A program made the position numbers and the translations under genes. From NCBI RefSeq assembly GCF_007827365.1, contig NZ_VISI01000002.1, forward strand, positions 1,059,001 through 1,123,000: a stretch of 64,000 bases of DNA. Direction: 5' to 3'. The DNA is from Olleya sp. Hel_I_94. GTDB lineage: Bacteria > Bacteroidota > Bacteroidia > Flavobacteriales > Flavobacteriaceae. This document shows positions 1 to 9,057 of this stretch, in pieces (the stretch's first letter is position 1; every line of letters starts with the position of its first letter). Under the pieces are notes generated by a model. The model was not told the DNA's origin, ran no database searches, and worked only from the letters and a program-made list of their open reading frames with translations.

Positions 1-233
1 AGCTAATTTAGTAAAGTATCTATAGGAATATAACGCTTCATTATTCTTAAAAAAAGAATCTAAAACGTATAGAAAAAGATATAAGATGGTAAATCTAAGC
101 GTATTTTTAAAAATAAAACTCATATTGATTATTATGCCTAATCAATATAAAAATTTAATTCAGAATTAACCCATAAAAACTTACAATTTCGACGAATAAC
201 CTTTGATCACCAATAGATTGTACTAAATAAGGA

Positions 234-1409
234 TTACTCTTTTCTGTACTTTTTAGAATCTTCAAAAACTTGAGTTAAAATAGCTTCGTCTTGACTAGAA
301 AATTCCACACCTCTTCTTGCCATAACAACTTTAGCAACCTCAAAAGCTTTAGACGTTAAATAGGTTGTAAAACCAGAAGCGCCTCCCCAACTATAACTTG
401 GCACAAAATTTCTTGGAAAACCACTACCAAAAATATTGGCATTAACACCAATAACGGTTCCTGTATTAAACATTGTATTAATACCGCATTTACTGTGATC
501 TCCCATCATTAAACCACAAAACTGTAATCCCGTTTTAGCAAAACGTTCTGTTTCATAATCCCATAGTTTAACTTCTACATAATTATTTTTAAGGTTAGAA
601 TTATTAGTATCTGCACCTAAATTACACCATTCACCTATTACGGAATTCCCTAAAAACCCATCATGTCCTTTGTTAGAGTACCCAAATAACACTGAGTTAT
701 TAACCTCGCCTCCTACTTTACTATGTGGTCCAATTGTAGTTGGTCCATATATTTTTGCTCCTAATTTTAAAGTTGCATGATCACATAAAGCTAAAGGACC
801 TCTAACCAAACTCCCTTCCATTACCTCTGCATCTTTACCAATATAAATTGGTCCTGCACTAGCATTTAATGTTGCAAACTGGACAACTGCTCCTTCTTCA
901 ATAAAAATGTTTTCTGGTGCAATAATATTATTACTTGTGGGTATTGGTTCAGATTTTCTGTCTTTAGTTAACAATTCAAAATCCTGTTGTATAGCTTCTC
1001 CGTTTTTAGAAAATATCTCCCAAGTGTGTTCAATTTTAGTAATATCATTATCAAACTCAATAGCTTCATACGTATCAAAATCTATGTCTTCCTGAGTATC
1101 TGTTGTATAAAAAGCAATTATATCCTCATCTTTAAAAATGGCTTGATTTTTTTCTAACCCTATAATCAATTCAACTAATTCATTATTTGGTAAATAAGAT
1201 GCATTTAGCATAACATTTTCTTCTAACTCAACCATAGGATATTTATCTGCCAAATAATCTTCTGTTACTGTTGTAGTTGTGGTTTGTAAATACATCTCCC
1301 ACTTCTCTCTAATAGTCAGTATACCAACTCTGATATCTGCAACAGGTCTAGTATAAGTAAATGGAAGTAATTGGTTGCGTACTGGTCCATCAAAAAGGAT
1401 ATAATTCAT
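234..1409 (-). CDS. GlmU-family protein (sugar nucleotidyltransferase-like with hexapeptide repeats)
   Basis: 391 aa. The C-terminal half (about residue 165 onward) is a left-handed beta-helix made of hexapeptide repeats, as in the acyltransferase half of GlmU (stretches such as IFIEEGAVV, IYIGKDAEV, AKIYGPTTIG, NSVIGEWCNLG). The N-terminal half resembles the divergent nucleotidyltransferase domain of Bacteroidetes GlmU-family proteins. It starts MNYILFDGP, but I see no canonical GxGTRM nucleotide-binding loop, so catalysis of UDP-GlcNAc synthesis is doubtful. It is probably cytoplasmic and linked to cell-wall sugar metabolism, by inference from the family only. Its start lies upstream of and on the same strand as ribosomal protein L31 (gap 144 bp, with the L31 terminator between them), so it probably has its own promoter. 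Family confident, biochemical role not. Confidence 0.82.
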   Translation of the reverse strand: MNYILFDGPVRNQLLPFTYTRPVADIRVGILTIREKWEMYLQTTTTTVTEDYLADKYPMVELEENVMLNASYLPNNELVELIIGLEKNQAIFKDEDIIAFYTTDTQEDIDFDTYEAIEFDNDITKIEHTWEIFSKNGEAIQQDFELLTKDRKSEPIPTSNNIIAPENIFIEEGAVVQFATLNASAGPIYIGKDAEVMEGSLVRGPLALCDHATLKLGAKIYGPTTIGPHSKVGGEVNNSVLFGYSNKGHDGFLGNSVIGEWCNLGADTNNSNLKNNYVEVKLWDYETERFAKTGLQFCGLMMGDHSKCGINTMFNTGTVIGVNANIFGSGFPRNFVPSYSWGGASGFTTYLTSKAFEVAKVVMARRGVEFSSQDEAILTQVFEDSKKYRKE

Positions 1410-1502
1410 TGTGGTTTTATTTTAAATTTAAACATCAAAACACTATTAAGCATTTTACTTTTGTGTTTAGCATTCAAAAATAGTTGAAAATAAGATAACA
1501 AA

Positions 1503-1532
1503 AAAAGCCTTTCATAAAAATGAAAGGCTTTT
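1503..1532 (-). terminator. Rho-independent terminator of the L31 gene
   Basis: A 13-bp stem AAAAGCCTTTCAT / ATGAAAGGCTTTT with a 4-base loop lies 21 bp beyond the L31 stop codon on the minus strand. A further A run on the plus strand gives the U tract on the minus transcript. It also separates L31 from the GlmU-like gene. Confidence 0.8.
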
Positions 1533-1553
1533 AAAATATAGTTAACGCTAAAA

Positions 1554-1805
1554 TTATTTTTTAAATTTTGCGTATTTGTTTTTGAATTTATCGATACGAC
1601 CTGCAGTATCAATTAGTTTAGACTTACCTGTATAAAATGGGTGAGACGTTCTAGAAATCTCCATTTTAATAACTGGATATTCAACACCATCAACTTCAAT
1701 AGTTTCACTAGTGTTTGCAGTAGACTTAGTTAAAAATACGTCATCGTTTGACATGTCTTTAAATGCTACCATTCTATAATTTTCTGGATGTATACCTTTT
1801 TTCAT
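1554..1805 (-). CDS. rpmE2: 50S ribosomal protein L31 type B
   Basis: 83 aa, the usual length for type B (zinc-independent) L31. It starts [11 protein letters not shown] and carries the family motif SHPFYTGK near residues 53-60. There is no CxxC zinc ribbon, which fits the C-minus paralogue that Bacteroidetes use as their standard L31. It is a large-subunit protein at the subunit interface. It is monocistronic: a clear -33/-7 promoter lies upstream and a strong terminator directly downstream. Confidence 0.95.
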   Translation of the reverse strand: MKKGIHPENYRMVAFKDMSNDDVFLTKSTANTSETIEVDGVEYPVIKMEISRTSHPFYTGKSKLIDTAGRIDKFKNKYAKFKK

Positions 1806-1842
1806 CGCTAAATGCTTTTTTATCTTAACTAAATTCGAGGTG

Positions 1843-1872
1843 CAAATTTAAGTATTTTTTACAAATGAGCAA
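1843..1872 (-). promoter_or_regulatory. Bacteroidetes-type promoter of L31
   Basis: On the minus strand a TTG (1872-1870) is followed after 19 bp by TAAATTTG (1850-1843), matching the Bacteroidetes -33 (TTTG/TTG) and -7 (TAnnTTTG) elements. The leader to the L31 ATG would be about 30 nt. Confidence 0.65.
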
Positions 1873-1965
1873 CTAATTTATGAAAAAAAATTAATTATGT
1901 AATATTGTAACATATTATTGCACTTTAAGACTAATAGATTATTAACTAATTAACTCAACAAAATT

Positions 1966-2496
1966 ATGGAAAAAACTATAAAATCAATCGCAATTAATTT
2001 TGGTCTGTACCTTGGTGCAACCTTAGGAGGAATCACTGTATTAGCCTATGCTTTGTATTTAGACCTATTAACTAAATGGTGGTTAGGTATTTTATTATTT
2101 GTTATAATTATTGTCTACGGAATTATTTCTGTATCAAAATCTAAAGCATCATTAGATGGTTATATTTCATTTAAAGAAAGTTTTAGCTCCTATTTTATTA
2201 CGGTTGCAATAGGTGTAATAATTAGCACTTTGGTAAGTGTACTTGTTTTTAATTTTATCGACCCTGAAGCTGCTGTTGCTTTAAAAGAAAAAACAATTGA
2301 AGCAACATTACAAATCATGAAAAATTTTAACGCTCCTGAAGAAGAAATCGCTAAAACTTTAGATCTTATGGAAGCGCAAAAAAACCAATTCGCGTTAATG
2401 CCACAAATACAATCAACAGCCATGTTTTTAGTAATACAAGCTGTTATTGGACTTATTGTTTCATTAATAATGAAAAAAACTAACGAAGACCTATAA
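1966..2496 (+). CDS. DUF4199 family membrane protein
   Basis: 176 aa with four hydrophobic helices (about residues 10-32, 36-53, 72-95, 148-168). The N-terminal pattern (IAINFGLYLGATLGG) and the long polar segment before the last helix (FNAPEEEIAKTLDLMEAQ) are typical of the Flavobacteriia DUF4199 family of inner-membrane proteins of unknown function. It is followed after 36 bp by a family 2 glycosyltransferase. This order (DUF4199, then a GtrB/DPM-like glycosyltransferase) recurs in Flavobacteriia and suggests a role in envelope glycan synthesis, but the sequence does not show a reaction. Family assignment is from memory. Confidence 0.8.
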   Translation: MEKTIKSIAINFGLYLGATLGGITVLAYALYLDLLTKWWLGILLFVIIIVYGIISVSKSKASLDGYISFKESFSSYFITVAIGVIISTLVSVLVFNFIDPEAAVALKEKTIEATLQIMKNFNAPEEEIAKTLDLMEAQKNQFALMPQIQSTAMFLVIQAVIGLIVSLIMKKTNEDL

Positions 2497-2532
2497 TAGT
2501 TTTATATTTGAAAATATATTTCAAATTAAATT

Positions 2533-3486
2533 ATGAACATATCAGTAGTCATACCACTACTTAACGAAGAAGAATCATTAACAGAATTACACCATTGGAT
2601 TGCAAATGTGATGCAAACCAATGGTTTTTCTTATGAGCTATTGTTTATAGACGATGGTAGTACAGATAATTCTTGGAAAATTATTGAAAAAATCCAAGAA
2701 TCGGACAATAACGTTAAAGGTATTAGATTTTTAAAAAACTTTGGAAAATCTCAAGCATTACATGCTGGTTTTGCTACAGCAACAGGAGATGTAATAATCA
2801 CTATGGATGCCGATTTACAAGACAATCCAGAGGAAATACCTGAACTTTACAACATGATTACTAATCAAGGTTTTGAGTTAGTTTCTGGATGGAAAAAAAA
2901 GCGTTACGATAATAAGTTAACTAAAAACTTACCTTCAAAATTATTTAATTGGGCAGCAAGAAAAACTTCAGGTGTCCAACTTAATGACTTTAATTGCGGA
3001 CTTAAAGCCTACAATAAAGATGTTGTTAAAAACATTGATGTAAATGGCGAAATGCACAGATACATTCCAGTTTTAGCCAAAAATGCTGGATTTTCTAACA
3101 TTGGTGAAAAAATTGTACAACATCAAGCTAGAAAATATGGCGAAACCAAATTTGGAATGGATCGTTTTGTTAACGGGTTTTTGGACTTAATTACCATTTG
3201 GTTTTTATCCAGATTTGGCAAAAGACCTATGCATTTATTTGGTGCATTAGGCGTTATTATGTTTGGCTTAGGACTTGTTTTTGCTTTGTATTTAGGAATA
3301 GACAAACTATTTTTTAATACCTCAGGTAGGCTAATCACCCAAAGACCTCAGTTTTATCTAGCATTAGTAACCATGATTTTAGGATCACAATTTTTTGTTG
3401 CTGGTTTTTTAGGCGAAATAATTTTACGTCAAAAATCAGACAAAAAACGATATTTAATTAAAGAATCCTTAAATTTAAAGGACTAA
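2533..3486 (+). CDS. Family 2 glycosyltransferase (GtrB/DPM-like, membrane anchored)
   Basis: 317 aa. The N-terminal GT-A domain (about 1-225) starts ISVVIPLLNEEESL and shows the nucleotide/metal motifs FIDDGSTDNS and MDADLQDNPEE (DXD type). Two C-terminal TM helices (about 232-256 and 272-296) anchor it in the inner membrane. Such enzymes transfer a sugar from an NDP-sugar, usually to polyprenyl phosphate, for later envelope glycosylation. It sits between DUF4199 and a phosphohexomutase, consistent with a short sugar-precursor and transfer operon. The exact donor and acceptor cannot be read. Confidence 0.9.
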   Translation: MNISVVIPLLNEEESLTELHHWIANVMQTNGFSYELLFIDDGSTDNSWKIIEKIQESDNNVKGIRFLKNFGKSQALHAGFATATGDVIITMDADLQDNPEEIPELYNMITNQGFELVSGWKKKRYDNKLTKNLPSKLFNWAARKTSGVQLNDFNCGLKAYNKDVVKNIDVNGEMHRYIPVLAKNAGFSNIGEKIVQHQARKYGETKFGMDRFVNGFLDLITIWFLSRFGKRPMHLFGALGVIMFGLGLVFALYLGIDKLFFNTSGRLITQRPQFYLALVTMILGSQFFVAGFLGEIILRQKSDKKRYLIKESLNLKD

Positions 3487-3557
3487 ACTTATTAATTAAT
3501 AACAAAACAAATAACTACCTTTAAGTAATTATTTATCTTAATTTAAGACTACAACCT

Positions 3558-5285
3558 ATGAGACATATTGAACCAGAACTTTTAAACAGAGTCAATACTT
3601 GGTTAACTCCAGCTTTTGATAATGAAACACAAGATTATATAAAAAATCTTATTGCTTTAGAGCCTACTGAGCTTAAAGAAAGTTTTTATAAAGACTTAGA
3701 GTTTGGTACTGGAGGTATGCGTGGTGTAATGGGAATTGGGACAAACAGAATTAATAAATATACCTTAGGAAAAAACACACAAGGTATTTGTAATTACATG
3801 AAAACTGTTTTCCCAGGAGAAAACTTAAAAGTTGCTATCGCTTACGACTGTAGACACAACAGTAAAAGTTTAGCAAAAGTTGTGGCAGACGTGTTTTCAT
3901 CAAACAATGTCAAAGTTTATTTATTTGAAGACCTACGTCCTACTCCAGAGCTATCTTTTGCTTTAAAACATTTAGACTGTCATTGTGGTATTGTTTTAAC
4001 TGCTTCACATAATCCACCAGAATATAATGGTTACAAAGTATATTGGCAAGATGGAGGACAATTAGTACCACCTCAAGATGCCGAAATTATTAAAATAATA
4101 AATGCCTTAGACTATGCCGAAATAAAATTTGAAGCAAAGCCGGAGTTAATAGAATATATAGGAAAAGAAGTTGATGATGTTTTTATTGATGCAGCAGTAA
4201 AAAACGGAAGTTTTGATACACCCAAAGCTGCCAAAGATAATCTAAATATAGTTTTTACATCCTTACACGGAACTTCCATTACTAGCATACCAGAAACGTT
4301 TAAACGTGCAGGTTACAATAATGTAAATATTGTTGAAGAACAACGTGAGCCTAATGGCGATTTCCCAACTGTAAAATCTCCAAATCCAGAAGAACCTGAA
4401 GCACTTAAGATGGCTTTAGAATTAGCAGAAAAAGTAGATGGAGATATTGTTATAGGTACAGATCCTGATAGCGACAGAGTTGGTATTGCTGTTAGAGGTT
4501 TAGATAATAAAATGATTTTATTAAACGGAAACCAAACCATGGTCATGATGACTAATTTTTTATTGCAACAATGGAAAAATAACAACAAAATAAATGACAA
4601 TCAATTTATAGGAAGCACCATTGTATCTACGCCAATGATGACTGCTTTAGCAGATGCCTTTAAGGTAGAATGTAAAATTGGTCTGACTGGATTTAAATGG
4701 ATTGCTAAAATGATTAAAGACTTTCCAAACCAAGAGTTTATTGGTGGTGGAGAAGAAAGTTTTGGGTTTATGGTTGGTGATTTTGTACGTGACAAAGATG
4801 CTGTAACATCTGCTTTACTTGCTTGCGAAATTGCAGCTCAAGCAAAAGCTAAAGGCAGTAGTTTTTACAAAGAATTAATACAACTGTACACTAAACATGG
4901 TTTTTATAAAGAACGTTTAATATCCATGACTAAAAAAGGTATAGAAGGTGCCCAAGAAATCAAACAAATGATGATTGATGCTAGAGAAAACCCTCTAACA
5001 ACAGTTAATGGGTCAAAAGTTATCAAGATTGAAGACTATCAATTATCTGAAGCAAAAAATACAATAGACAATACTACAAGTACTATTAATGTACCTAAAT
5101 CTAATGTATTAATTTATTATACGGAAGACGGAAGTAAAATAGCCTTAAGACCAAGTGGTACAGAGCCTAAAATAAAATTCTACATTAGCGTTAATACAAC
5201 TTTAGACAATGTGTCAGAATTTGAAGCTACGGAACAGAAATTGGAAAGCAAGATTGATGCTATATTAAAAGATATGCAGTTATAA
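3558..5285 (+). CDS. Phospho-sugar mutase (phosphoglucomutase/phosphomannomutase, alpha-D-phosphohexomutase family)
   Basis: 575 aa, the length of the large PGM2-like bacterial enzymes. The phosphoserine loop [15 protein letters not shown] is near residue 150, the metal loop [12 protein letters not shown] near 302, the sugar-specificity loop GGGEESFGF near 396 and the phosphate-binding loop [11 protein letters not shown] near 533. It interconverts hexose-1-phosphate and hexose-6-phosphate in the cytoplasm. It ends 4 bp before the ABC exporter gene, so the two are co-transcribed, probably with the upstream glycosyltransferase. Confidence 0.95.
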   Translation: MRHIEPELLNRVNTWLTPAFDNETQDYIKNLIALEPTELKESFYKDLEFGTGGMRGVMGIGTNRINKYTLGKNTQGICNYMKTVFPGENLKVAIAYDCRHNSKSLAKVVADVFSSNNVKVYLFEDLRPTPELSFALKHLDCHCGIVLTASHNPPEYNGYKVYWQDGGQLVPPQDAEIIKIINALDYAEIKFEAKPELIEYIGKEVDDVFIDAAVKNGSFDTPKAAKDNLNIVFTSLHGTSITSIPETFKRAGYNNVNIVEEQREPNGDFPTVKSPNPEEPEALKMALELAEKVDGDIVIGTDPDSDRVGIAVRGLDNKMILLNGNQTMVMMTNFLLQQWKNNNKINDNQFIGSTIVSTPMMTALADAFKVECKIGLTGFKWIAKMIKDFPNQEFIGGGEESFGFMVGDFVRDKDAVTSALLACEIAAQAKAKGSSFYKELIQLYTKHGFYKERLISMTKKGIEGAQEIKQMMIDARENPLTTVNGSKVIKIEDYQLSEAKNTIDNTTSTINVPKSNVLIYYTEDGSKIALRPSGTEPKIKFYISVNTTLDNVSEFEATEQKLESKIDAILKDMQL

Positions 5286-5289
5286 TTAA

Positions 5290-7128
5290 ATGGATCAAAA
5301 CCTAAAAAAAATAATCCCATATATTAAACCTTATAAGTTTAATATTGTGATGAATGTTATTTTTAATATTCTATACGCGCTTTTTAGCACATTATCATTT
5401 ATAACAATGTTTCCGTTGTTAGAAGTGCTATTTCAAAAAAACGCAGAGCCTACAACTATTCTAAAAAAACCTGAGTACACTGACATTTGGAATATTACTG
5501 ATTATTTAAAAGATTTATTTTTCTATGAAATTGGTAACCTTAATGAAATCCATGGTCCTCAATATTCATTATTGTTAGCTGTTGGTTTAGTAATTACTAC
5601 ATTTTTACTTAAAAACTTATTTAACTATTTAGCGTCCTTTCATATGATGCATTTAAAAAATGGAGTTTTAAGTGATCTGCGTAAAAAAATGTATCAAAAA
5701 ATTATAAGCTTATCAATACCTTTTTATTCAAATCGCACAAAAGGAGATATAATGGCTAGAATGTTAGGTGATATTAGCCAAGTACAATCATCATTTTTTG
5801 TTATTTTAGAACTTATTGTTAGAGAGCCTTTAACAATACTATTTACGATTTATGCTATGCTAAAAATTAGTGTAAATCTTACACTTTTTGTTTTTGTTTT
5901 CATGCCTATTTCTGGTTTTATAATTTCTAGAATCGGTAAAAATTTAAAATCAAAATCAACAAAAGCTCAAGAAGAATCAGGAAAACTCATATCAATTGTA
6001 GAAGAAAGCCTAACAGGATTAAAGGTTGTTAAAAGCTACAATGCAGAATCTAGTTTTACAAAAAAATTCAATAATTCTGTTGACCGTTTATTAAAATTAT
6101 CAAATAGTATAGGTAACAAAAACAACCTAGCCTCACCAATGAGTGAATTTATGGGTATTGTTACAATTGCTATTCTTTTATGGTATGGAGGTAATCTAGT
6201 ATTAGTTGAAAAAACACTAGAAGGCGAATTATTTTTAGTATATCTACTATTAGCTTATAACATTTTAACACCAGCAAAAGCAATCTCTAAAGCATCATAT
6301 TCTGTAAAAAATGGACTAGCAGCTGCAGAGCGTGTATTTGAAATCTTAGAACAAGAAGAAACTATAACTTCAAACAGTGATGCTATTGACTTAACAAGCT
6401 TTTCTCACGAAATTAACATCGAAAACATCAATTTTAGATACGAAGAAGAAAATGTACTTAAAAAATTCAGCTTAAAAGTACCTAAAGGAAAATCTGTTGC
6501 TCTTGTAGGACAATCTGGAAGTGGAAAAAGTACAATAGCTAATTTACTGACCCGTTTTTATGATGTAAATGAAGGTAATATTACTATTGATGGTAATGAC
6601 ATAAAAACAGTCACAAAAAAGTCTTTACGCAATCTAATGGGATTAGTAACACAAGATTCTATACTATTTAATGACACCATAAAAAATAATATTTTAATAG
6701 GTAAACCTGATGCAACCGAAGACCAAATTATCGACGCTTTAAAAATTGCAAATGCTTGGGAGTTTGTTAGTGAGTTACCAAAAGGTATTGAAACCAATGT
6801 TGGAGATGCAGGAAACAATTTTTCAGGTGGACAAAAACAACGTCTAAGTATTGCTAGAGCTGTACTTAAAAACCCTCCTATTATGATTTTGGATGAAGCA
6901 ACCTCAGCTTTAGATACTGAAAGCGAGCGTTTAGTGCAAGTTGCATTAGAAAACATGATGAAAAACAGAACATCTATTGTAATTGCGCATAGACTGTCTA
7001 CTATTCAAAATGCAGATCAAATTATTGTAATGCAAAAAGGTGAAATTGTAGAACAAGGTACACACACAGAACTATTAGAAAAAAACGGTATGTATAAAAA
7101 GTTAGTAGAGATGCAAAGCTTTGAATAA
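5290..7128 (+). CDS. MsbA-like ABC exporter (fused permease and ATPase)
   Basis: 612 aa half-transporter. The TM domain (about 1-335) has six hydrophobic segments. The ATPase domain (about 365-612) has Walker A GQSGSGKST, signature FSGGQKQR, Walker B IMILDEATSALD and H-loop IAHRLST. This arrangement is typical of MsbA and related lipid/LPS flippases acting in the inner membrane as homodimers. Substrate is not determinable. The gene follows a phosphohexomutase by 4 bp and ends at a strong terminator, so it is the last gene of the sugar/envelope operon. Confidence 0.93.
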   Translation: MDQNLKKIIPYIKPYKFNIVMNVIFNILYALFSTLSFITMFPLLEVLFQKNAEPTTILKKPEYTDIWNITDYLKDLFFYEIGNLNEIHGPQYSLLLAVGLVITTFLLKNLFNYLASFHMMHLKNGVLSDLRKKMYQKIISLSIPFYSNRTKGDIMARMLGDISQVQSSFFVILELIVREPLTILFTIYAMLKISVNLTLFVFVFMPISGFIISRIGKNLKSKSTKAQEESGKLISIVEESLTGLKVVKSYNAESSFTKKFNNSVDRLLKLSNSIGNKNNLASPMSEFMGIVTIAILLWYGGNLVLVEKTLEGELFLVYLLLAYNILTPAKAISKASYSVKNGLAAAERVFEILEQEETITSNSDAIDLTSFSHEINIENINFRYEEENVLKKFSLKVPKGKSVALVGQSGSGKSTIANLLTRFYDVNEGNITIDGNDIKTVTKKSLRNLMGLVTQDSILFNDTIKNNILIGKPDATEDQIIDALKIANAWEFVSELPKGIETNVGDAGNNFSGGQKQRLSIARAVLKNPPIMILDEATSALDTESERLVQVALENMMKNRTSIVIAHRLSTIQNADQIIVMQKGEIVEQGTHTELLEKNGMYKKLVEMQSFE

Positions 7129-7147
7129 TTAAAACAATAAATAAATT

Positions 7148-7181
7148 AAAAAAAGGATAAACTTGGTTTATCCTTTTTTTT
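7148..7181 (+). terminator. Rho-independent terminator after the ABC exporter
   Basis: Stem GGATAAAC / GTTTATCC with a 3-base loop, flanked by an A run and followed by eight T, 19 bp after the stop codon. Confidence 0.9.
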
Positions 7182-7402
7182 GTGCATTGCTAGATTTGGG
7201 GCCAACAACATAACTAAATTTAATAATATAAATCTAACGCAAATAATACTAAAAAACAAGTAAAATTTGGTTTTAAACCGATAAAACATACATTTAATCG
7301 TTTATTTTTGTATAAAACCATGATTTACAGACTTTTAATAATCATTAAAAATTCTAATAAAATTTTTAAACTATTAGCTTAAATTAGAGTCTAATAATTA
7401 AT

Positions 7403-7948
7403 ATGTCAGAGAACGAAACACTTTTAGTGCAGCAATTACAATCTGAATCAGAAAAAAACGCTGCTTTTAAAACACTAATCACGCTATACAAAGAGCGATT
7501 GTATTGGCACATTAGACATATAGTAAAATCTCATGACGATGCGGATGACGTTTTACAAAATACGTTTATAAAGGTTTTTAAAAACATTAATAAATTTAAA
7601 GGCGACAGCCAATTATACTCTTGGATTTATAGAATAGCAACTAACGAAGCTTTAACGCATTTAAAAAGAAACGCAAAATTAAAAAACACTGCTAGTCACG
7701 ATACTCAGGATTTAGCAATAAACAATTTACAATCGGACGTTTACTTTGAAGGAGAAGCCATACAGCTTAAACTTCAAAAAGCAATAGCAACACTTCCTGA
7801 AAAACAACAATTAGTATTTAATATGAAATATTTTCAAGATTTAAAATACAGCGAACTATCAGAAATACTTGACACCAGTGAAGGAGCTTTAAAGGCATCC
7901 TACCATTTAGCTTCTAAAAAAATAGAAGCCTATTTAAAAGAACATTAA
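7403..7948 (+). CDS. ECF-type RNA polymerase sigma factor (system 1)
   Basis: 181 aa. The sigma region 2 core is at about residues 30-90 (SHDDADDVLQNTFIKVF, then YSWIYRIATNEAL) and region 4 at about 130-180 (LPEKQQLVFNMKYFQDL, helix-turn-helix YSELSEILDTSEGALKAS). There is no extra C-terminal domain. It is followed after 33 bp by a one-TM protein with the size and place of an anti-sigma factor, then by a small exported helical protein, so it probably answers an envelope signal. I found no autoregulatory motif like that of system 2 in its upstream region. Confidence 0.93.
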   Translation: MSENETLLVQQLQSESEKNAAFKTLITLYKERLYWHIRHIVKSHDDADDVLQNTFIKVFKNINKFKGDSQLYSWIYRIATNEALTHLKRNAKLKNTASHDTQDLAINNLQSDVYFEGEAIQLKLQKAIATLPEKQQLVFNMKYFQDLKYSELSEILDTSEGALKASYHLASKKIEAYLKEH

Positions 7949-7981
7949 ACCAATTACGTTTTTTTTAGTCTTAATAATACA

Positions 7982-8464
7982 ATGAAAAAAGAAAGCTTAA
8001 ATACAATCAAGACTTCAGGATTTAAAATCCCTAAGGACTACTTTGAAGGATTAGAAGATGCCATTCTAGCGCAAGCAACATTAGAAGGACATTCTAAAAC
8101 CCCTGGTTTTAAGGTTCCAGATGGTTATTTTGAAACTTTAGAAAACAATATTTTATCTAAATTAGATAAGCCAGAACCTAAAGTATTTAATCTTTTTAAC
8201 AAAAAAACTATTGTATCATTATCTAGCGTTGCTGCAGCCATAGTACTATTATTTAATTTAAACCTATTTAAAGCAGCTCCTACATTAGACAGCTTAGATA
8301 CAGATACCGTAGAAAACTATATTTTAGATGAAATAGAAATTAACGATCTTAATATGTTAATTAATGACTCGGAATTATCACAAACAGATTTTATAGATTA
8401 TAATTTAATTGAAGTTGAAGACTATATTGACGATATAGATTTAAACGACTTATACCAAGAATAA
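7982..8464 (+). CDS. Putative anti-sigma-like single-TM protein with duplicated GFK-P-YFE motif
   Basis: 160 aa. The cytoplasmic N-terminal part has a clear internal duplication: GFKIPKDYFEGLEDAIL (about 13-29) and GFKVPDGYFETLENNIL (about 42-58). One TM helix follows (about 76-95, LSSVAAAIVLLFNLNLF), then a very acidic C-terminal tail (EVEDYIDDIDLNDLY). No named domain is recognised. Position directly after an ECF sigma gene and the cytoplasm-TM-periplasm layout suggest it binds the sigma factor through the repeated N-terminal motif. That is inference. Confidence 0.6.
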   Translation: MKKESLNTIKTSGFKIPKDYFEGLEDAILAQATLEGHSKTPGFKVPDGYFETLENNILSKLDKPEPKVFNLFNKKTIVSLSSVAAAIVLLFNLNLFKAAPTLDSLDTDTVENYILDEIEINDLNMLINDSELSQTDFIDYNLIEVEDYIDDIDLNDLYQE

Positions 8465-8475
8465 AACATATTACA

Positions 8476-8925
8476 ATGAAAAAACATATTATAACATTAC
8501 TAGTTTTAGTGTTTTCTTTTAGTGCAATTGCACAAAAAGAAAAAATAAAACAACACGAAAAACTTAAAGCTTTAAAAGTAGCACACATTACAGAGCAATT
8601 AGATTTTTCCTCCAAGGAAGCAGAAGCTTTTTGGCCTATTTACAATGACTTTGAAGAACAAAAAAGCAAATTAAGAGAAGCATCTGACATCAAACGTAAG
8701 GATATTGATGTTACAAAATTAACTAACAAAGAAGCTGAAACCCTAATTAAGGACATGCAAGATTTGGAAGACGCTAGAGTAAAAAGCTATAAAATATACG
8801 TTGATAAGCTTTCAAAAATAATTAGTTACAAAAAAATTGTATTACTATTTAATGCTGAGCGCTCCTTTAAAAGAAAAATGATTGAAGAGTTTAGAGGAAG
8901 ACACAAAGACAATAAAAAAGACTAA
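8476..8925 (+). CDS. Small exported helical protein, sensor of ECF-type sigma system (Spy/LTXXQ-like)
   Basis: 149 aa. Signal peptide of about 19 residues (ITLLVLVFSFSAIAQ), then an almost wholly alpha-helical, charged domain. The stretch LDFSSKEAEAFWPIYNDFEEQ is typical of the Flavobacteriia proteins annotated as sensors of ECF-type sigma factors, distantly like CpxP/Spy. It lies 11 bp after the putative anti-sigma gene and ends the operon at a strong terminator. It is probably a periplasmic partner that modulates the anti-sigma protein. Molecular signal unknown. Confidence 0.65.
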   Translation: MKKHIITLLVLVFSFSAIAQKEKIKQHEKLKALKVAHITEQLDFSSKEAEAFWPIYNDFEEQKSKLREASDIKRKDIDVTKLTNKEAETLIKDMQDLEDARVKSYKIYVDKLSKIISYKKIVLLFNAERSFKRKMIEEFRGRHKDNKKD

Positions 8926-8956
8926 AAAAAAGAAGCCAATAGGCTTCTTTTTTTTT
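8924..8956. terminator. Bidirectional Rho-independent terminator
   Basis: Stem GAAGCC / GGCTTC with AATA loop, eight A before and nine T after. It overlaps the stop codon of the plus-strand gene ending at 8925 and can also end the minus-strand operon whose last stop is at 9058. Confidence 0.85.
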
Positions 8957-9009
8957 GCATAAAACTTAACTTGTTTTGATTTTAAATTCTTTGATTGAAT
9001 AATTATGAG

Positions 9010-9031
9010 ATTCTGAAAATAAATTCAGAAT
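9010..9031. repeat. Short palindrome resembling a dispersed Bacteroidetes repeat
   Basis: ATTCTGAA-6-TTCAGAAT within the sequence GAGATTCTGAA...TTCAGAATGACG. I recall this wording as part of a common dispersed intergenic element of Bacteroidetes. It lies between two convergent transcription units, beyond their shared terminator. Confidence 0.4.
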
Positions 9032-9057
9032 GACGCTATTTCTACTATTAAAACAAT

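Noticed and set aside
1406-1612. Minus-strand 68-codon reading frame between GlmU-like and L31 genes
   Set aside because: It overlaps the L31 coding end and its terminator, and the translation has no family features.
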